Assembly (NCBI RefSeq): GCF_035486915.1
Contig: NZ_DATHMR010000050.1
Location: 1-23,045, forward strand
From: Dyella_B sp035486915
GTDB lineage: Bacteria > Pseudomonadota > Gammaproteobacteria > Xanthomonadales > Rhodanobacteraceae
Direction of reading: 5' to 3'
Length of the DNA stretch: 23,045 nucleotides
The notes below the pieces were generated by a model. The model was not told the DNA's origin. It did no database searches and saw nothing but the letters and a program-made list of their open reading frames with translations. A program made the translations under genes and the position numbers. Below are positions 7,451-14,247 of this stretch, piece by piece; positions within the stretch are counted from its first letter, which is position 1, and each line of letters starts with the position of its first letter.

Positions 7451-8484
7451 GCTCCTTCTTCGACCAAGGCGGGCGCCGGCGAAGCATTCGGCGTGAATTT
7501 CTCATACAGGAAGCGCGCCGGCTTCACGCCCACGATGTCGAAATGGCGGCGCACTGCCTCTACCATGGGAGGCGGGCCGCACAAATAGACGTCCACATTG
7601 CCGCCATGCAGATCGCGCGAATCGAGATGATCGGTGACATGGCCCTTGCGAGGGTGATCCGACTCGGACGTTGAGATGCAGGTGGCAAACGTGAAAGTAG
7701 GCAAACGCTCCGTAAAGGCCTGTAGGCGTTCCACCAGCACCAGATCCTGATCGCGCGTGACGCCGTACAACATATGGATGGGTTGTGCGCAGCCGTTGGC
7801 CGCCAGCACTTCGAGCATCGACAGGAAAGGCGCCAACCCCGTTCCACCCGCCAGGAACAACAAAGGACGCGTCGGTTCCCGCAGATAGAAGCTTCCCGAT
7901 GGTCCAACCATCTCCAGTCGCTCGCCGACGTGTGCGCGATCGAGGTACGCACTCATCGCGCCGCCCGGCACGCGCTTGATCAGGAACGAAAGGCGCGTTG
8001 CGCCAGGGCGCGAACTAAACGAGTACGAGCGCGTCTGCTCCGATCCGGGGATACCGATATGGACGTATTGCCCCGGCATGAAGACCGGGGCTGCACCAAC
8101 GACGTCGCACTCGATCTCCAATGCCGCATCTTGATGATGTTCGATCCTGGCGATCGTGGTGTCGTAGCGCGCCGGACCCGTTTTGCAAGCCGTCGAAGGC
8201 AACGGCACCGCAATCACACAATCGGATGACGGCACCATCTGGCACGTCAGCACCATGCCGCGCGCGGCTTCGTCCGCGCTGAGCGCATCCTCGAGGTAAT
8301 CATCGCCCAGATCGTACTTGCCCTGCTCGCAACGGCATTTGCAGGTTCCGCAAACGCCGTCGGAGCAATCCATGGGCAAGTTGATGCTCTGCAGGAAAGC
8401 CGCATCGAGCACTTTCTCGCCTTTGCGGCAGGTGATGAAGCGGGTTACTCCGTCTTCAAAATTCAGCGCGATCGAATAGCTCAT
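7447..8484 (-). CDS. benC: Benzoate 1,2-dioxygenase electron-transfer (ferredoxin-reductase) component
   Basis: 345 residues from ATG 8484. It passes electrons from NADH through FAD and a plant-type [2Fe-2S] centre to BenAB. The N-terminal ferredoxin domain carries Cys40, Cys45, Cys48 (CSDGVCGTC) and Cys81 (LTCQ). The FAD domain has RSYSFSSRPG. The NAD domain has GGTGLAPFLSMLEVL and CGPPPMVEAVRRHF. The N-terminus MSYSIALNFEDGVTRFI matches known BenC starts. A GTG three codons upstream (8493) is an alternative start; neither has a strong ribosome-binding site. A 30-base gap separates it from benB, and its stop overlaps benD. Confidence 0.93.
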   Translation of the reverse strand: MSYSIALNFEDGVTRFITCRKGEKVLDAAFLQSINLPMDCSDGVCGTCKCRCEQGKYDLGDDYLEDALSADEAARGMVLTCQMVPSSDCVIAVPLPSTACKTGPARYDTTIARIEHHQDAALEIECDVVGAAPVFMPGQYVHIGIPGSEQTRSYSFSSRPGATRLSFLIKRVPGGAMSAYLDRAHVGERLEMVGPSGSFYLREPTRPLLFLAGGTGLAPFLSMLEVLAANGCAQPIHMLYGVTRDQDLVLVERLQAFTERLPTFTFATCISTSESDHPRKGHVTDHLDSRDLHGGNVDVYLCGPPPMVEAVRRHFDIVGVKPARFLYEKFTPNASPAPALVEEGA

Positions 8485-8514
8485 AGGGAACACTCGTTGC
8501 AGTAAGCCGACACG

Positions 8515-9003
8515 TCAGATGTGGTAGACGTCGATGACGTGATGGATGTAATCGTTCTTCAGCACCACTTTCTTGGAGACGATCACCGGAACCTCGCCGC
8601 CGAGATCCAGCGTGTAGAAAGAGGTGCCGAAGTAGCTGTCGGTGGCTTTGTAGCGGTGGCTCAGGGTATGCCAGTTGAAACGCACCCATACGCGGTCGCC
8701 CTCGTCGCTCAAAATCTCCAGATTGCTGAGGTTGTGACTGGTACGCGGCTCCGGCATGCTGGCGCCGGAGCGTTCGGTCTTGATGCGGAAGACACGATCC
8801 TCCAGCCCATCGCGGTTGGTGTAATAGATCAGCGAAAGCTCGCTGCTGGGGTCCTGGGTCAACGTATCGTCGTCGTCCCATGCGGGCATCCAGAACTCCA
8901 CCTGCGGCGCATAACAAGCCAGCCACTCGTCCCACTGGCGATCGTCGAGCAATCGCGCTTCGCGATACAGAAAGGCGGCGATGGCGTCGTAGTTGTGTTT
9001 CAT
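8515..9003 (-). CDS. benB: Benzoate 1,2-dioxygenase small (beta) subunit
   Basis: 162 residues, the normal size of aromatic-ring-hydroxylating dioxygenase beta subunits (SnoaL/NTF2-like fold). The N-terminal FLYREARLLDDRQWDEWLACY and the following VEFWMPAWDDD segment are hallmark features of BenB/AntB/XylY. It has no cofactor and serves structurally in the alpha3beta3 oxygenase. The start ATG overlaps the benA TGA (ATGA), which fits equimolar synthesis of the two subunits. Confidence 0.93.
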   Translation of the reverse strand: MKHNYDAIAAFLYREARLLDDRQWDEWLACYAPQVEFWMPAWDDDDTLTQDPSSELSLIYYTNRDGLEDRVFRIKTERSGASMPEPRTSHNLSNLEILSDEGDRVWVRFNWHTLSHRYKATDSYFGTSFYTLDLGGEVPVIVSKKVVLKNDYIHHVIDVYHI

Positions 9004-10376
9004 GCGGCCACCTTGTCGCTTGCATCGTCATCCGAAGCGAAAGCGCGCTGCATGCACTGAGCCCAGTAGGCGTGCTGACGCACGAACAGCCCTTCGTCCT
9101 CGGTGCGCGTGCCGCTCAGCAACGGTGACAGACCCATGGCCCGGGCGTTTTCGTCGGGTCCGGCGATCCATTCCGTCGCACCGCGACTCAGGTCGTTCCA
9201 CTCGGCACTGATGCCCATGTAGCCGATCTGACAGGCGCGAAATTCCTCCAGATCGTCGGGCGTGCCCATGCCGCTGACGTTGAAGAAATCTTCGTACTGC
9301 CTGATGCGCAATGTGCGCTCCTGCGCGCTCTCGCCCTTGGGCCCGAAGCAATAGACGGTCACCTCGGTACGGTCCACCGAGACCGGCCGCACCACTCTGA
9401 TCTGCGAGGACAGCTGATCCATCAGGTAGAGGTTGGGATACAGGCACAGATTGCGGGTCTGATTGACGATCGGGTCCATGCGATCCTGCCCTAGCCTGGC
9501 GGCGAGTTCGTCGCGATGCGCGTACACGGGCCGCGCTTCCGGATTGAGAAGTCGCGTCCACAGCAGCATGTGGCCATGCTCGAACGCGTAGACGCCGCCC
9601 TCGTTCTTGGACCAGGTTTTGACATCCACGATGGCATGCGAGTCTCTGGCATGCTCTTTCGGACGCTGTACGGTGGCCACATAGTTCCAGTGCACGGAAC
9701 TGACGTGATAGCCGTCCGCACCGTTTTCGATCTGCAGCTTCCAGTTGCCGTCGTAGACATACGAGGAGCTGCCGCGCAACACCTCCAGACCTTGCGGCGA
9801 CACGTCGACAATCTGATCGAGGATCACGCGCGCGGAGCCGAGATGATCGGCCAGCGGCAGCACATCGGGATTCAGGCTGCCGAACAGAAAGCCGCGATAG
9901 TTTTCGAAGCGCGCGACGCGGCGCAGGTTGTGGGAACCATTGACGTTGAAGCTGTCCGGATAGTGGCCGGTCTTGCCATCTTTCACCTTGAGCAGTTTGC
10001 CGTCGTTGCCGAACGTCCAGCCGTGGAACTGACACGTGAAACTGCCCTTGTTGCCGTGGCGGCGCCGACACAGCATCGCGCCACGATGCGCACACGCGTT
10101 GATCAGCGCATGCAGTTCGCCGTTCTTGTCGCGCGTGATGACTACCGGCTGGCGGCCGATAGAGGTCGTGAAGTAGTCGTTCGGCTCGGGGATCTGGCTT
10201 TCGTGCGCTAGGAAGATCCAGTTCGCTTCGAAGATCTGCTTCATCTCCAGCTCGAAGAGCTCCGGATGCGTGAAGACATCGCGGCGGCAGCGGTAGGTGC
10301 CGGTCTGTGGATCTTCGACCAAAGCAGAGGTAATGAGCTTTTGCAAAGTATCGGGGTGCTGGGTCTCGGTCGACAT
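9000..10376 (-). CDS. benA: Benzoate 1,2-dioxygenase large (alpha) subunit
   Basis: 458 residues, the terminal oxygenase that adds O2 to benzoate to give the cis-1,2-diol. The Rieske [2Fe-2S] ligands are Cys95, His97, Cys115 and His118 (CAHRGAM...CQFHGW). The mononuclear iron site is His224 and His229 (GYHVSSVHW) with an Asp at 374/375 (GTPDDLEEF). Asp221 is in the position that bridges the Rieske and iron centres in this family. ATG 10376 has GGAG eight bases upstream on the minus strand. It is separated from catA by 70 bases carrying a GC-rich hairpin. The benD neighbour supports benzoate as substrate; substituted benzoates cannot be excluded. Confidence 0.94.
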   Translation of the reverse strand: MSTETQHPDTLQKLITSALVEDPQTGTYRCRRDVFTHPELFELEMKQIFEANWIFLAHESQIPEPNDYFTTSIGRQPVVITRDKNGELHALINACAHRGAMLCRRRHGNKGSFTCQFHGWTFGNDGKLLKVKDGKTGHYPDSFNVNGSHNLRRVARFENYRGFLFGSLNPDVLPLADHLGSARVILDQIVDVSPQGLEVLRGSSSYVYDGNWKLQIENGADGYHVSSVHWNYVATVQRPKEHARDSHAIVDVKTWSKNEGGVYAFEHGHMLLWTRLLNPEARPVYAHRDELAARLGQDRMDPIVNQTRNLCLYPNLYLMDQLSSQIRVVRPVSVDRTEVTVYCFGPKGESAQERTLRIRQYEDFFNVSGMGTPDDLEEFRACQIGYMGISAEWNDLSRGATEWIAGPDENARAMGLSPLLSGTRTEDEGLFVRQHAYWAQCMQRAFASDDDASDKVAA

Positions 10377-10394
10377 GGAAAAGTCTCCGTCTAG

Positions 10395-10418
10395 GCCGGG
10401 CTATGCAGAGAGCCCGGC
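10395..10418 (-). promoter_or_regulatory. Intercistronic hairpin between catA and benA
   Basis: GCCGGGCT (10395-10402) and AGCCCGGC (10411-10418) form a perfect 8-bp dyad with an 8-nt loop, in the only sizeable gap between the cat and ben parts of the unit. No T-run follows on the minus strand, so full termination is unlikely. It could set the catBCA to benABCD ratio by partial termination, RNase processing or 3'-end protection. It ends about 18 bases before the benA ribosome-binding site. Confidence 0.5.
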
Positions 10419-10446
10419 TATCAGTGATGGTCGTTGTGCAACCGGC

Positions 10447-11376
10447 TCAGGCAGCTTCGGCGCGGCGGCGCTGAACGATTTCGTCCGCCACATGCTTTGC
10501 GAGCGCCGTGATCACGAAATCGAACTGGATTTCGATGAAGGGCTCGGTCATGCCTCTCGCTTGAAAGGCTTGGGGATCGTTGTGTTCGACAGCATCGGCG
10601 ATCAGGTCGTCGCGGGTAGCGAAGGCAAAATCGTCGTGCAGGTATTTGTCGCCGGCGATATTGATCTGCGTAGTGAGCTGGCGATGACCCGGTGCGCTAA
10701 CGAAGAAATGAATGTGCGCAGGACGCTGGCCATGGCGGCCAATCGCATCGAGAAGCGCCTGCGTCGGGCCATCGGGAGGACAGCCATAACCCGACGGCAA
10801 AATGCTTTGGAATTCATAACGACCACTCGCGTCGGTTTGAATGCGGCGTCGCATGTTGTACTGACTTTGGCTCTTGTCGAAGAACGAATACATGCCTTTG
10901 GTGTTCGCATGCCACACGTCGACGATCGCACCCGGTACAGGCTTGCCGCCGATGTCACGGACCACGCCGTGCATGATCAACGTCTTGCCCTTATCGCTGC
11001 CATCGTCCAGCCGTGCGCGGCCTTCGGACAAAGGCGCGCCAGCGACGTAGAGAGGACCCTCGATCGTGCGGGACGTACCGATTTCCACGCCCGCCGCCGC
11101 GTCGGCCGCATCCATGCGCAGATCGAGGAAGTGCTCCAGGCCCGTGCCGGCGGCAAGCAAACCCGCCTCGCCCGCACCACCCAGATCGTTGATGTAGGAC
11201 ACACCCGCCCAGAATTCGTCCGGCGTGATATCCAGATCATCGATGGCCGTGAACAAGTCCGATAGCAGACGGTGAATGATCGCCTTGGCGCGTGGTGAGC
11301 CCTGGTTGGACGTCAGGCCGCTGGCGACCTTGAGAAACTCCGTTATGCGAGCAGATTTGGCGATGTGTGTGTCCAT
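10447..11376 (-). CDS. catA: Catechol 1,2-dioxygenase
   Basis: 309 residues, an intradiol ring-cleavage dioxygenase converting catechol to cis,cis-muconate. The four Fe(III) ligands are visible: Tyr163 (GMYSFFD), Tyr197 (PSGYGCP), and His221 and His223 (RPAHIHFF). The N-terminal helical domain (residues 1-100) is the catechol-dioxygenase dimerisation/lipid-binding region. I chose ATG 11376 because AAGAGG lies eight bases upstream and the resulting length is normal. A TTG at 11454 in the same frame overlaps the catC stop (TTGA) and would add 26 residues with no recognisable ribosome-binding site. Confidence 0.94.
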   Translation of the reverse strand: MDTHIAKSARITEFLKVASGLTSNQGSPRAKAIIHRLLSDLFTAIDDLDITPDEFWAGVSYINDLGGAGEAGLLAAGTGLEHFLDLRMDAADAAAGVEIGTSRTIEGPLYVAGAPLSEGRARLDDGSDKGKTLIMHGVVRDIGGKPVPGAIVDVWHANTKGMYSFFDKSQSQYNMRRRIQTDASGRYEFQSILPSGYGCPPDGPTQALLDAIGRHGQRPAHIHFFVSAPGHRQLTTQINIAGDKYLHDDFAFATRDDLIADAVEHNDPQAFQARGMTEPFIEIQFDFVITALAKHVADEIVQRRRAEAA

Positions 11377-11450
11377 GCGAGCGGCCTCTTGTGCAGGTGC
11401 TAAGTGGGAGGCGTCACTGCGCTCCCGGTTCGGATAAAACGACGCGTTGT

Positions 11451-11741
11451 TCAACGATCGTCGTTATGCAGCGAGGATGGATGCCGGCATAGAGGCATTA
11501 CCTCGATTTGCATGTAGGGAAACAGCGGAAGGGACATCAGGTATTCGTGTAGCTGGGTGGGACTGTCGACGTCGAAGATGCTGACGTTCGCGTACTGACC
11601 CGCGATCCTCCAGATATGCCGCCAGGTGCCGCTTCGCTGAAGCTCCTGAAAGCGCGCCTTTTCTTTGGCCTTCAACGGCTCGGCGACATCGGCCGGCATA
11701 TCCGGCGGCAACTTCACATCCATGCGCACGTGAAAGAGCAT
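11451..11741 (-). CDS. catC: Muconolactone delta-isomerase
   Basis: 96 residues, the expected size of this small decameric isomerase. It converts muconolactone to 3-oxoadipate enol-lactone. MLFHVRMDVKLPPDMP, the central GTWRHIWRIAGQYANVSIFD and the C-terminal LPLFPYMQIEVMPL are family signatures. AAGGAG lies nine bases before the ATG, inside the end of catB. Only four bases separate it from the catB stop. Confidence 0.95.
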   Translation of the reverse strand: MLFHVRMDVKLPPDMPADVAEPLKAKEKARFQELQRSGTWRHIWRIAGQYANVSIFDVDSPTQLHEYLMSLPLFPYMQIEVMPLCRHPSSLHNDDR

Positions 11742-11745
11742 CGGG

Positions 11746-12933
11746 TCAATCTCCTTGCGGCGCGGCGGTCACGCCGATGGATAGACGTTCGCGGTCGCGA
11801 CGAAAGGCACTGATACGCTCTTCATCTAGCGCAATGCCTAAACCTGGCCCCTTGGGCACATGCAATTCGAACCCTTCGTAGCGCAACGGCTCGGTGAGGA
11901 TTTCTTCCGTCAACAACAACGGACCGAATAGCTCGGTGCCCCACTGCAACGTCGGAAACGTGGTGAAAAGATGCGCCGATGCGATGGTGCCGATCGCGCC
12001 TTCCAGCATGGTGCCGCCGTACAACTCGATACCCGCCGCATCCGCAATGGCCGCGACGCGTCCGGCAGCAAACAGGCCTCCCGATTGCTCCGTCTTGATC
12101 GCAAACACATCGGCCGCTGCATGACGTGCCAACTCAAACGCCGAGTGCGGACCTTGCAGCGATTCGTCAGCCATCAACGCAATCGGAAAACGCCGCACGA
12201 GACGCGCGAGCGCCTGCGGCGACGCGACAGGCTGCTCCGCCAGATCGCAACCCACGTCAGCCAGTGCAGGCAACCCACGGACAGCCTCGGTTTCGCTCCA
12301 GGCCATATTGACGTCCACGCGTACGCTGGCTCGATCGCCTACAGCGCGCTTGATGGCGGCGACATGTGCGATATCCGTACGCAACGGGCGTCCGCCGATC
12401 TTGAGCTTGAAGACGTTGTGCCGCCGCAGATCGAGCATGCGCTCGGCTTCGGCGATATCGCGCGAGGTATCGCCCGAGGCGAGCGTCCACGCTACCGGCA
12501 ATGTGTCGCGACGACGGCCCCCGAGCAGTTCGGACAAAGGCAGCCCGGTACGTTTGCCGAGCGCGTCGAGCAACGCGGTTTCGACAGCGCACTTGGCAAA
12601 ATGATTGCCTTTGACCAGTTTGTCGATTCGCCCCATCAAGCCCTGCACACAACGGCTATCCGCGCCCATCAATTCGGGCGCGATATAACGATCGATCGCG
12701 AGCTTCATGCCCTCGGGGCTCTCGGCGCCGTAAGACAGCCCGGCAATCGTGGTGCCTTCACCGATTCCGACGATGCCGTCGGAACTGTAGACGCGCACGA
12801 TCATCAAGGTTTGCCCGCGCATCGTCGCTACCGACAAGCGGTGCGGGCGAATCGTCGGGATATCGAGCAGAAAAGTTTCTATGCGCTCGATGCGTGGCGC
12901 AGAACAATCGAAGGGAAAAAAAGCGTGTTTCAT
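11746..12933 (-). CDS. catB: Muconate cycloisomerase
   Basis: 395 residues, enolase superfamily (muconate lactonising enzyme subgroup). It converts cis,cis-muconate to muconolactone using Mn2+. Catalytic elements are Lys176-x-Lys178 (FKLKIGG), metal ligands Asp207 (VDVNMAW), Glu233 (AEQPV) and Asp256 (MADES), then Lys280 (AIKTEQSGG) and Glu311 (TMLEGAIG). ATG 12933 fits the family start. A TTG eight codons upstream is possible but less likely. It is the first gene of the eleven-gene unit, divergent from catR. The bases directly before the ATG form a hairpin that covers any ribosome-binding site. Confidence 0.94.
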   Translation of the reverse strand: MKHAFFPFDCSAPRIERIETFLLDIPTIRPHRLSVATMRGQTLMIVRVYSSDGIVGIGEGTTIAGLSYGAESPEGMKLAIDRYIAPELMGADSRCVQGLMGRIDKLVKGNHFAKCAVETALLDALGKRTGLPLSELLGGRRRDTLPVAWTLASGDTSRDIAEAERMLDLRRHNVFKLKIGGRPLRTDIAHVAAIKRAVGDRASVRVDVNMAWSETEAVRGLPALADVGCDLAEQPVASPQALARLVRRFPIALMADESLQGPHSAFELARHAAADVFAIKTEQSGGLFAAGRVAAIADAAGIELYGGTMLEGAIGTIASAHLFTTFPTLQWGTELFGPLLLTEEILTEPLRYEGFELHVPKGPGLGIALDEERISAFRRDRERLSIGVTAAPQGD

Positions 12934-12951
12934 GGCTCGATTGTTCGAGCC
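12934..12951 (-). promoter_or_regulatory. Hairpin abutting the catB start codon
   Basis: GGCTCGA (12934-12940), loop TTGT, TCGAGCC (12945-12951): a perfect 7-bp stem with a 4-nt loop that ends directly before the catB ATG. In the mRNA the only Shine-Dalgarno-like bases (GAG) are inside the stem. The structure could limit initiation at the first gene of the unit. Alternatively it is a DNA-level dyad bound by a regulator. Confidence 0.45.
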
Positions 12952-12990
12952 GGCCAACGCGCAAGTCCAACACTATTGCTGTCTGAAAGA

Positions 12991-13005
12991 ATACTTAAAA
13001 AGTAT
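12991..13005. promoter_or_regulatory. LysR-type (CatR/BenM-like) binding site, ATAC-N7-GTAT
   Basis: The sequence ATACTTAAAAAGTAT is a perfect ATAC-N7-GTAT dyad (a form of the LysR T-N11-A motif). It is the high-affinity consensus described for the muconate/benzoate regulators BenM and CatM. It lies between catB and catR. Two further ATAC half-sites follow at 13004 and 13018 with imperfect partners and may form weaker secondary sites. The dyad centre is about 65 bases from the catB ATG and 84 bases from the catR ATG. Confidence 0.75.
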
Positions 13006-13028
13006 ACTTGGCCTTAAATACACGCGAT

Positions 13029-13057
13029 TTAACGATTATTGCGGCGCAACATAGTAA
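13029..13057 (+). promoter_or_regulatory. Possible catR promoter
   Basis: TTAACG (13029-13034) and TAGTAA (13052-13057) are spaced by 17 bases, 24 bases upstream of the catR ATG. Both boxes are only partial matches to sigma-70 consensus, so this is a tentative placement. Confidence 0.3.
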
Positions 13058-13081
13058 AATTTGCATGATAGGTCACCCCTT

Positions 13082-13984
13082 ATGGATCTACGCCAACTGC
13101 GTTATTTCGTCACCGTGGCGCGCGAGCGCAACGTGACGCGCGCTGCCGAATTGCTGCACATTGCCCAGCCTCCATTGAGTCGGCAAATTCAGCAGCTGGA
13201 AGAGGAACTCGGCGTTCCCCTGCTTCTGCGCACAAGCCGTCCGCTGCGCCTGACCGAAGCGGGACGCATGTTTTATGAGCAGGCACTGCAAATTCTTGGC
13301 CGCGTCGATCAGATGAAGAAAATGACTCTGCGCGTCGGCAAAGGCGAGCGCAACGTGCTGTCCATCGGTTTCGTCGCGTCCGCCCTGTATGGCGGACTAC
13401 CCAAATTGGTACGACGCATCCGCCAACATCGTCCGGACCTGGATGTGCAACTGCTGGAAATGTTTTCCATTCAACAAACCGAAGCATTGAAGGACGGGCG
13501 TATCGATATCGGCTTCGGGCGACTGCGAACGAATGATCCAAACGTCGAGCGGCTCGTGCTTCGTGAAGAGCGGTTAGTGGCGGCCATACCGCCGGACAAT
13601 CCGCTGGCTCTCGATGACACTCCGCTCCCCATTTCAGCGCTGGCCGATCAGTGCTTGATTATTTATCCGAAGGATCCGCGCCCGAGTTTCGCCGACCAGG
13701 TACTTTCCTTGCTCAACGATCATGGCGTGCATCCTCCGGAAATTCACGAAGTACGCGAACTGCAAACAGCGCTGGGATTGGTAGCTTCAGATGCCGGAAT
13801 CTGTTGCGTACCTTCCTCCGCACGCTTCATGCGTTCCGATGTGCGCTACCGCCCGCTCGACGATCCTTACGCCACCTCGCCGATCATCCTTAGCCACCGC
13901 ATCCATGATCAGTCCGAGCACATCGCGCTGGTGAAACGTCTGATCGAGGAACTCTACGCCGAAAATCCACCGTGGCTGGATTGA
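13082..13984 (+). CDS. catR: LysR-family regulator of the ben-cat genes
   Basis: 300 residues. The N-terminal winged helix-turn-helix begins MDLRQLRYFVTVARERN, with the recognition region AAELLHIAQPPLSRQIQQLE at about residues 20-39. The effector-binding domain follows (residues 90-300). The N-terminus closely resembles the CatR/CatM/BenM group, which senses cis,cis-muconate (BenM also benzoate). The gene is divergent from catB and flanks the ATAC-N7-GTAT site, the standard arrangement for this regulator class. ATG 13082 gives the canonical start; a TTG at 13061 would add seven atypical residues. It is the only regulator gene beside the operon, so it probably controls all eleven genes. Confidence 0.88.
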   Translation: MDLRQLRYFVTVARERNVTRAAELLHIAQPPLSRQIQQLEEELGVPLLLRTSRPLRLTEAGRMFYEQALQILGRVDQMKKMTLRVGKGERNVLSIGFVASALYGGLPKLVRRIRQHRPDLDVQLLEMFSIQQTEALKDGRIDIGFGRLRTNDPNVERLVLREERLVAAIPPDNPLALDDTPLPISALADQCLIIYPKDPRPSFADQVLSLLNDHGVHPPEIHEVRELQTALGLVASDAGICCVPSSARFMRSDVRYRPLDDPYATSPIILSHRIHDQSEHIALVKRLIEELYAENPPWLD

Positions 13985-14124
13985 CCTCCACAACCATCAA
14001 CACCGCCTTGCTTTGCATCCAACGCACACAATGGCTGCGGGTGCCCGACTCACGGAGTAACGGTAGCGTTTCGCTCTGACCGCGGTGGCGATGTGGCCTC
14101 TTGCTTTCCGGTTTTCCGCGCTCC

Positions 14125-14177
14125 TTTTCCGATGTTGTAGTACAGATTTTCGATTCGTTTTCCGATTGTGTACTACA
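14125..14177. promoter_or_regulatory. Two operator-like boxes (TGTA-N-TACA) in a 33-bp tandem repeat
   Basis: TTTTCCGAT followed by an 11-base box occurs at 14125-14144 and again at 14158-14177, 17 of 20 positions identical and exactly 33 bases (about three helical turns) apart. Each copy ends in a 9-base palindrome: TGTAGTACA (14136-14144) and TGTACTACA (14169-14177). The latter two are also reverse complements of each other. A third TTTTCCG is at 14112. The boxes lie 70-110 bases upstream of the hydrolase ATG in an AT-richer stretch. The shape is compatible with a GntR/FadR-type operator, but no such regulator gene is in the window. Confidence 0.55.
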
Positions 14178-14247
14178 CGTCTCTATGTTCCATTGTTTAT
14201 AGACACCGGAAACACATTGCCGTTGCGTTAAGAGGAAGGGACTCCGC

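Noticed and set aside
9028..10095. Open frame of about 355 codons on the minus strand inside benA in another phase
   Set aside because: Out-of-frame shadow of benA with Arg/Ser-rich translation; the Rieske and iron motifs are in the benA frame.
9000..10376. Reading the dioxygenase as anthranilate 1,2-dioxygenase (AntABC)
   Set aside because: A BenD-type diol dehydrogenase is translationally coupled to the reductase gene. Anthranilate dioxygenase yields catechol without a dehydrogenase, so benzoate is the better substrate call.
10297..11265. Open frame of about 322 codons on the plus strand opposite catA and the benA start
   Set aside because: It lies across two genes whose catalytic residues are fully visible on the other strand. 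No ribosome-binding site and no recognisable domain.
11971..13017. Long open frame of about 348 codons on the plus strand opposite catB
   Set aside because: It is antisense to the well-supported muconate cycloisomerase and its translation has low-complexity Arg/His/Gln-rich composition with no family signature, typical of high-G+C shadow frames.
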